Assembly (NCBI GenBank): GCA_964465385.1
Contig: CAYXIM010000063.1
Location: forward strand, 1-11,160
Length of the DNA stretch: 11,160 nt
DNA from: JAAYBY01 sp964465385
Lineage (GTDB): Bacteria; Bacillota; Clostridia; Saccharofermentanales; UBA5734
Reading direction: 5' to 3'
A program made the translations under genes and the position numbers. Under the pieces are notes generated by a model. It worked only from the letters and a program-made list of their open reading frames with translations, had not been told where the DNA came from and searched no databases. Shown piece after piece: positions 6,670-11,160 of this stretch (its first letter is position 1; every line of letters begins with the position of its first letter).

Positions 6670-8843
6670 ACCCCAACAAACACCTGACCCACCTGCATTT
6701 TAAAATCGATCAGCTGGGCTGCGCCTCCTGTGCGGTCCGCATCGAGGAGGCCCTCAGCAGCCTGTCCGGTGTCGAAGCGGTGCGCCTTGATTTTGCGACC
6801 GCCAACCTCAAGGTCTCCCTGGACCAGCCGCAGGACCTGGACCATGTTAAAGCGCGCATCCAGTCGGTCATTCAGACCATCGAGCAGGATGCCTGCCTGA
6901 TCGACCCGGCAACTGAGGCTGACCGACCCGGCCGGGCGGGCCTGGCCGCCGGCCTGACCCTCAAGCCGGTGCTTCGCCTGCTGACAGGGGCTGTCCTGCT
7001 GGTCATCCCCTGGCTCGTTTCCCTGCCGGCCCTGTGGGGCCAAGGCTTGTGGCTGGCAGCCTACCTGCTCCTGGGCCTGGACGTCCTGTGGACAGCCGTC
7101 CGCAACCTGGCCCGCCGGCAATGGTTTGACGAGCACTTCCTCATGGGCCTGGCCACCCTGGGTGCCCTGGCCATTGGGGATTTTGCTGAAGCCGTGGCGG
7201 TCATGCTCTTTTACCAGACCGGTGAATACCTGCAAGACCTGGCGGTCGGCCACTCACGCCATTCGGTCCGCGCCCTGCTGGCCATCCAGCCCGACCAGGC
7301 CCTGCGCCTGAACCCGGACGGCAGCACACAAGCGGTCCTGCCCGGCCAGCTGGCTGTGGGTGAACACCTGCTCATCCGGCCTGGAGACCGGGTGGCGTTG
7401 GACAGCCGCATCCTGACCGGTCGCTCAGAACTGGACACGGCGGCCCTGACCGGTGAAAGCCGCCTGCGCCCCGTGACCGTTGGAGATGACATCCTGGCCG
7501 GGTCCATCAACGGGGCGGGTGTTTTGACCGCCCAGGTCCTGCGCAGCGAGTCGGACTCGTCTGTCCACCGCATCCTGACATATGTCGAGGAGGCCGCTGC
7601 CGCCAAGGCGCCGGCCGAACGGTTCATCACCCGCTTTTCCCGCTCCTACACACCGGTCATGGTGATCCTGGCCCTGCTGGTCGCCTTTGTGCCGCCCCTC
7701 TTGTTTGGCCAGCCCCTGCACGACTGGGTCTACAAGGCCCTGATTTTACTGGTCATCTCCTGTCCCTGTGCCCTGGTCCTGTCCATCCCCCTGGGCTATT
7801 TTGCCGGTATCGGCCGGGCTTCAGCCAACGGGGTTCTGATTAAGGGCGGCCAGTTTTTAGACCGCCTGGCCGCCGTGCGCACCCTGGCCTGGGACAAAAC
7901 CGGCACCCTCACCGACGGGACCTACGTGGTCAGCCGCGTCCTGGCCGCCCAGGACGGTCAGGCAGACCAGGTGCTGGAATGGGCCGCCCTGATTGAGCAG
8001 GGGTCAAGCCACCCCCTGGCCCAGTCCATTGTGGCCGCCTGGCAAGCAAGCGGCCGGCCGCTTCCCCAGGCCAGCCGCATCCAGGAACAGACCCAGCTGC
8101 CTGGCCTGGGCCTGCGGGCCCGCGCCGACGGCCACACGTTTTTACTGGGCAATGCAGCCCTGATGCACGAAAACAAGGTTCCCATCAGCCATTGGGACAT
8201 CAGTAAACAAGAGCAGGAGGAAACCGCTGTCTTGTACCTGGCGGTGGACGGCCAGCCGGCGGGTGCCCTGGAACTCAAAGACGCCTTGCGCGCCGATGCC
8301 CGTCAAACCGTCCAGGCCTTGCGCCGCCTGGGCATCCGTGAGCAGGTGCTGCTCAGCGGCGACCACCCCCAGCGGGTGGCGGCCCTGGCCCGCGCCGTGG
8401 ACCTGGACGCCCACCGGGGCGGCCTGCTGCCTGAAGGGAAAATTGAAGCCCTGGAAGCCATGCTGGCTGACGGCCTCATGAGACAGCCCTTCGCCTTTGT
8501 TGGCGACGGCATCAACGACACGCCGTTGCTGGCCCGGGCGGACCTGGCCATCGCCCTGGGCGGCGGCAGCGACGCCGCCTTGGAAACAGCTGACGTCGTC
8601 ATTGTGGGAGATCAGCTGGACAAGCTCCCCCAGGCCATCCGCCTGGCCAGGCGCACCGGGCGCATCATCCGCCAGAACATCGTTTTGGCCCTGGGTTTCA
8701 AGCTGGCCGTCTTCCTGCTGGCCCTCCTGGGTCATGCAGGCATCTGGCAGGCGGTTTTTGCCGACGTGGGGGTCACCTTGCTGGCTGTCCTCAACGCCCT
8801 GCGGCTGCTGAAAAAGGAAACCCAGGTGGACCGGGGCAGCTAA
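6666..8843 (+). CDS. cadA: Zn/Cd/Pb-exporting P1B-type ATPase (CadA/ZntA-like)
   Basis: Inner-membrane pump that uses ATP to export divalent soft metals. The 725-residue protein has one N-terminal heavy-metal-associated domain (about 10-72) with C19-A-S-C22. Hydrophobic segments lie at about 100-120, 126-146, 157-187 (a pair), 329-349, 356-378, 671-690 and 692-711. The transmembrane metal motif CPC is at 366-368. Actuator TGES is at 262-265, the phosphorylated Asp410 is in DKTGT, SSHP at 447-450 binds nucleotide, and GDGINDTP is at 613-620. Lys679 in the penultimate helix and Asp700 in ADVG of the last helix correspond to ZntA K693 and D714, the mark of the Zn/Cd/Pb subgroup (P1B-2) rather than copper pumps. 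No His-rich tail is present. It is coupled by ATGA to the repressor gene. Its TAA (8841-8843) overlaps the convergent uvrB stop. Confidence 0.96.
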   Translation: MNPNKHLTHLHFKIDQLGCASCAVRIEEALSSLSGVEAVRLDFATANLKVSLDQPQDLDHVKARIQSVIQTIEQDACLIDPATEADRPGRAGLAAGLTLKPVLRLLTGAVLLVIPWLVSLPALWGQGLWLAAYLLLGLDVLWTAVRNLARRQWFDEHFLMGLATLGALAIGDFAEAVAVMLFYQTGEYLQDLAVGHSRHSVRALLAIQPDQALRLNPDGSTQAVLPGQLAVGEHLLIRPGDRVALDSRILTGRSELDTAALTGESRLRPVTVGDDILAGSINGAGVLTAQVLRSESDSSVHRILTYVEEAAAAKAPAERFITRFSRSYTPVMVILALLVAFVPPLLFGQPLHDWVYKALILLVISCPCALVLSIPLGYFAGIGRASANGVLIKGGQFLDRLAAVRTLAWDKTGTLTDGTYVVSRVLAAQDGQADQVLEWAALIEQGSSHPLAQSIVAAWQASGRPLPQASRIQEQTQLPGLGLRARADGHTFLLGNAALMHENKVPISHWDISKQEQEETAVLYLAVDGQPAGALELKDALRADARQTVQALRRLGIREQVLLSGDHPQRVAALARAVDLDAHRGGLLPEGKIEALEAMLADGLMRQPFAFVGDGINDTPLLARADLAIALGGGSDAALETADVVIVGDQLDKLPQAIRLARRTGRIIRQNIVLALGFKLAVFLLALLGHAGIWQAVFADVGVTLLAVLNALRLLKKETQVDRGS
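8811..8835 (-). terminator. Possible intrinsic terminator for uvrB, inside the end of cadA
   Basis: Reading the minus strand just past the uvrB stop, CCCGG and CTGGG (within 8821-8835) can form a 5-bp stem with one G-U pair and a five-base loop. A T-rich run TTTCCTTTTT (8811-8820) follows. The stem is short and the tract is interrupted by two C, so the call is tentative. Position, five bases beyond the stop codon, is its best support. It lies wholly in cadA coding sequence. Confidence 0.35.
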
Positions 8844-10870
8844 GACAGCTTTTCCTGGTCCAGCAGGACCTCTTTTTGCCGGCCCCGGATCAAGATCAAC
8901 AAGTCGCGCAAACGAGCTGCTTCTTCGAAAGCCAGCTCTTTGGCGGCTTCTTTCATGTCTTTTTCAATCCGGACCGCCAGCCGGCCCAGGGCCTTGGCAT
9001 CCAGGCGCTCCAGTTTATCGTCCATGAGGTCTTCAGCTGCCGCCTCTGACAGGCCCGCTTCACCCACCGCCTCAATGACGGTGTCGATGACGTCCCGAAC
9101 GGCCTTCTTGATGCTGACCGGTGTGATGTTGTGGGCTTCGTTGAAGGCCTGCTGCAGGCTGCGCCTGCGGTTGGTCTCCTGGACGGCCCGGTGCATGGAT
9201 TCAGTCACCTGGTCGGCATACATGATGACCCGGCCGTTGACATTGCGGGCGGCCCGGCCGATGATCTGGATCAAGGAGGTGGTTGAGCGCAAGAACCCTT
9301 CCTTGTCAGCATCCAGGATGGCGATCAGAGACACCTCGGGCAAATCCAGGCCTTCTCGGAGCAGGTTGATGCCGATCAGGACATCAAAGTCCCCCTGGCG
9401 CAGGGCGCGCAAGATCTTCATGCGCTCAACGGTTGCCACGTCCGAGTGCAGGTAGCGCACCCGCAGGCCTTCATCGGCCAAGAACTGGCTGAGATCCTCA
9501 GCCATGCGTTTGGTCAGCGTCAGGACCAGGGAGCGTTCGCCGCGCCGGGTGGTCTTTTCAATTTCACCCAGCAGGTCTTCAATCTGGTTGTCAACCGGCC
9601 GGATGGCGATTTCCGGGTCCAGCAGGCCGGTGGGCCGAATGACCTGCTCCACCACCTGGCTGGCGTGTTCGGCTTCATAGCGGGCCGGCGTGGCGCTGAC
9701 AAAGAGGGTTTGTCCCATGCGGCTTTCAAACTCTTCAAAACGCAGGGGCCGGTTGTCGAACGCCGAAGGCAGCCGAAAGCCATAGGCGACCAGGGATTCC
9801 TTGCGCGACCGGTCACCGTTGTACATGGCACCGATCTGCGGCACGGTCACGTGCGACTCATCAATCATGAGCAGGTAATCGTCCGGGAAAAAGTCAATCA
9901 GGGTGTAGGGGGCCGACCCAGGGGCGCGGCCGGACAGGTGGCGGGAGTAGTTTTCAATGCCCTTGCAAAAACCCGTTTCCTGCATCATCTCCAAATCGAA
10001 GCGGGTGCGCTGTTCCAGGCGGTAGGCCTCCAGCAGCTTGCCTGCCTGGCGCAGCTTGACCAGCTCGTCTTCCAGTTCAGCCTCGATGCTGACCAGGGCC
10101 CGTTTCATCTTCAAGTCGGTCGTGGCGTAGTGGCTGGCCGGCACAATGGAGGCGTAGGAACGCACGGTCAAGACCCGCCCGCTGAGCCGGTCCACCTCGG
10201 CCACCCGCTCGATTTCATCGCCCCAGAAAGAGACGCGGGTGATGTGTTCTTCGGCTGAGGAAGGACAGATGTCCACCGTGTCGCCGCGCACCCGGAAGCT
10301 GCCGCGCTTGATCTCAAAATCGTTGCGGACATATTGGATATCCACCAGCGAGCGGATGAGGCTTTCCCGGTCCATGGCCATGCCCGGCCGCAGGTGGATC
10401 ATGAGCGTGCGGTAATCTTGCGGGTCACCCAGGCCATAGATGCAGGAGACCGACGCCACCACGATCACATCCCGCCGGTCCAGCAGGGAGGCCGTCGCCG
10501 AGTGGCGCAGGCGGTCGATTTCATCGTTGATGGACGAGTCCTTCTCAATGTAGGTGTCTGTGGCCGCTATATAGGCTTCCGGCTGGTAATAGTCGTAATA
10601 CGAGACAAAATACTCGACGGCATTGTCGGGGAAAAAGGCCTTGAACTCAGCAGCCAGCTGAGCCGCCAGGGTTTTGTTGTGGGCGATGACCAGCGTCGGC
10701 CGCTGCAGGCGTTCGATGGTGTGGGCCATGGTGAAGGTCTTGCCCGACCCGGTCACGCCCAGCAAGGTTTGTGCGGACAGGCCCGACTGAAAGCCGGCCA
10801 CCAGGCGGTCGATGGCTTCCGGCTGGTCTCCCCGCGGCGTGAAGTCTGACTGGATGCGAAAAGCTGTCAT
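8840..10870 (-). CDS. uvrB: Excinuclease ABC subunit B (UvrB)
   Basis: Damage-verifying helicase-like subunit of nucleotide excision repair, loaded by UvrA and then joined by UvrC for dual incision. From the ATG at 10870 it has 676 residues, matching E. coli (673). Walker A GVTGSGKT is at 38-45, the DNA-inserting beta-hairpin region with YYDYYQPEAY at 91-100 and beyond, Walker B IDESH at 336-340, SATPA at 392-396, the helicase motif GINLLREGLDLPE at 500-512, and IGRAARN at 537-543. The C-terminal UVR motif (about 632-664), which contacts UvrC, is intact. The start is fixed by AAAGGGG (10877-10883), six bases before this ATG. The ATG at 10876 touches that site, and the one at 10927 lies beside the promoter's -35. 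No UvrA or UvrC gene is in the window. The gene converges with cadA and diverges from the aminotransferase gene. Confidence 0.98.
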   Translation of the reverse strand: MTAFRIQSDFTPRGDQPEAIDRLVAGFQSGLSAQTLLGVTGSGKTFTMAHTIERLQRPTLVIAHNKTLAAQLAAEFKAFFPDNAVEYFVSYYDYYQPEAYIAATDTYIEKDSSINDEIDRLRHSATASLLDRRDVIVVASVSCIYGLGDPQDYRTLMIHLRPGMAMDRESLIRSLVDIQYVRNDFEIKRGSFRVRGDTVDICPSSAEEHITRVSFWGDEIERVAEVDRLSGRVLTVRSYASIVPASHYATTDLKMKRALVSIEAELEDELVKLRQAGKLLEAYRLEQRTRFDLEMMQETGFCKGIENYSRHLSGRAPGSAPYTLIDFFPDDYLLMIDESHVTVPQIGAMYNGDRSRKESLVAYGFRLPSAFDNRPLRFEEFESRMGQTLFVSATPARYEAEHASQVVEQVIRPTGLLDPEIAIRPVDNQIEDLLGEIEKTTRRGERSLVLTLTKRMAEDLSQFLADEGLRVRYLHSDVATVERMKILRALRQGDFDVLIGINLLREGLDLPEVSLIAILDADKEGFLRSTTSLIQIIGRAARNVNGRVIMYADQVTESMHRAVQETNRRRSLQQAFNEAHNITPVSIKKAVRDVIDTVIEAVGEAGLSEAAAEDLMDDKLERLDAKALGRLAVRIEKDMKEAAKELAFEEAARLRDLLILIRGRQKEVLLDQEKLS
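8857..8877 (+). terminator. Possible intrinsic terminator for the cadA operon, inside the end of uvrB
   Basis: GGTCC (8857-8861), loop AGCA, GGACC (8866-8870) form a perfect 5-bp stem followed at once by TCTTTTT (8871-8877) on the plus strand. It begins 13 bases after the cadA TAA and is embedded in the codons for the last residues of UvrB. The stem is short, but the T tract and position fit an intrinsic terminator. Confidence 0.45.
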
Positions 10871-10895
10871 GGTCATCCCCTTTTTCTTACTTGAA

Positions 10896-10924
10896 ATCTT
10901 AACACAGGGTGCTTGTCCAGCCAA
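10896..10924 (-). promoter_or_regulatory. Putative uvrB promoter
   Basis: On the minus strand TTGGCT (10919-10924) and TAAGAT (10896-10901) are 17 bp apart. TG one base before the -10 (TGTTAAGAT) makes it an extended -10. Transcription would start near 10889, a few bases before the AAAGGGG ribosome site. I see no clear SOS operator (CTGT-N8-ACAG, or the GAAC-N4-GTTC type of Bacillota) between 10871 and 11030, so damage induction is not evident from the sequence. Confidence 0.5.
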
Positions 10925-10930
10925 CATGCG

Positions 10931-10959
10931 TTGCCGTCGGCCGCCAAAGCGTTTATACT
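10931..10959 (+). promoter_or_regulatory. Putative promoter for the branched-chain aminotransferase gene
   Basis: TTGCCG (10931-10936) and TATACT (10954-10959) are 17 bp apart on the plus strand. Transcription would start near 10966, leaving a leader of about 65 nt before the ATG at 11031. The leader holds one weak inverted repeat, GTCAC (10978-10982) and GTGAC (10991-10995) with an 8-base loop. It has no T tract and is too short for a T-box. The -35 faces away from the uvrB -35, which begins only seven bases away. Confidence 0.55.
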
Positions 10960-11030
10960 AAGGGCTAGTTTGATCGTGTCACCAGCCTGTGTGACCGCCC
11001 AGACCGCATCACTCAACGAGGGGGCTCCTT

Positions 11031-11160
11031 ATGTATCCAGACATTTCCATCACACGCAACACCCAACCGGCAGCCAAGCCACAAGCAGACCAGGCGCTGG
11101 GATTTGGCCAGCTGTTCACCGACCACCTCTTTGCCATGGACTATGATGAGCAAGGGGGCT
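11031..11160 (+). CDS. ilvE: Branched-chain amino acid aminotransferase, N-terminal fragment
   Basis: PLP-dependent fold-type IV enzyme that exchanges the amino group between glutamate and the keto acids of valine, leucine and isoleucine, the last step of their synthesis and the first of their breakdown. Only 43 residues are in the window. After a variable start comes LGFGQLFTDHLFAMDYDE (23-40), which closely matches the LGFGKxFTDHMFxMDY block at the N-terminus of the longer (about 340-360 residue) bacterial and eukaryotic BCAT group. The catalytic lysine and the rest of the PLP site lie outside the window. The start at 11031 is supported by GAGGGGG from 11018, with about six bases before the ATG. 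The gene has its own predicted promoter. Confidence is limited only by the short fragment. Confidence 0.85.
   Translation, partial: MYPDISITRNTQPAAKPQADQALGFGQLFTDHLFAMDYDEQGG

Noticed and set aside
10871..10927. uvrB start at the ATG at 10927 (695 residues)
   Set aside because: That ATG sits beside the predicted -35. The added 19 residues do not look like UvrB, and the ribosome site AAAGGGG serves the ATG at 10870.
10913..11146. Plus-strand frame of 77 residues across the aminotransferase start
   Set aside because: It covers the uvrB/ilvE promoter region, has no ribosome site, and is out of frame with the recognisable aminotransferase sequence.
810..11160. Very frequent CCAGG/CCTGG words, considered as a recombination or uptake motif
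   Set aside because: They mostly fall on CTG, GCC, GAC and CAG codon combinations in all genes and on both strands by reading frame, so codon bias explains them. A proper count against a codon-shuffled control would be needed to revive the idea.
1..11160. CRISPR arrays, insertion sequences, prophage or defence genes, tRNA or rRNA genes
   Set aside because: I saw no spaced direct repeats, transposase, integrase or RNA-gene motifs. The genes present are housekeeping or a standard metal-efflux pair.

Overview
The window looks like chromosomal core sequence from a GC-rich bacterium. The likeliest host is a member of the Bacillota (Clostridia-like), but this is inference. It rests on the gene order pgcA-like phosphohexomutase, dnaE, pfkA, on the 581-residue PgcA-type mutase, on a SmtB/CadC-type repressor paired with a P1B ATPase, and on strong AGGAGG-type ribosome binding sites. 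Coding density is very high. The only non-coding gaps are about 86 bp (dnaE/pfkA), 155 bp (mutase/repressor) and 160 bp (uvrB/ilvE). No stretch longer than 300 bases lacks a gene.

Left block (1-6154, all minus strand), in transcription order: alpha-phosphohexomutase (4409-6154), dnaE (810-4412), then pfkA (from about 723, running off the left edge). The mutase and dnaE overlap by ATGA and must be co-transcribed. pfkA has its own promoter-like sequence just past the dnaE stop. The block joins sugar-phosphate metabolism (glucose-1-P/glucose-6-P interconversion and the committed step of glycolysis) to a DNA polymerase III alpha subunit.

Centre (6230-8843, plus strand): a compact divalent-metal resistance operon. 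A promoter and SmtB/ArsR-type operator precede a 119-residue ArsR-family repressor. This overlaps by ATGA a 725-residue Zn/Cd/Pb-exporting P1B-type ATPase. Metal binding to the repressor should release the operator and turn on the exporter.

Right block: uvrB (8840-10870, minus strand) converges on the ATPase gene so closely that the stop codons overlap. Each gene carries a terminator-like hairpin for its own mRNA inside the other's 3' coding end. Diverging from uvrB is the start of a branched-chain aminotransferase gene (11031 to the right edge) with its own promoter.

I found no tRNA, rRNA, CRISPR array, insertion sequence, prophage gene or attachment site. Nothing here is convincing as a previously undescribed system. 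The points worth a second look are fine-scale: the reciprocal embedded terminators, the repressor that keeps residues of two metal sites, the nearly complete PHP metal-site residues in DnaE, and the coupling of a sugar-phosphate mutase to dnaE.
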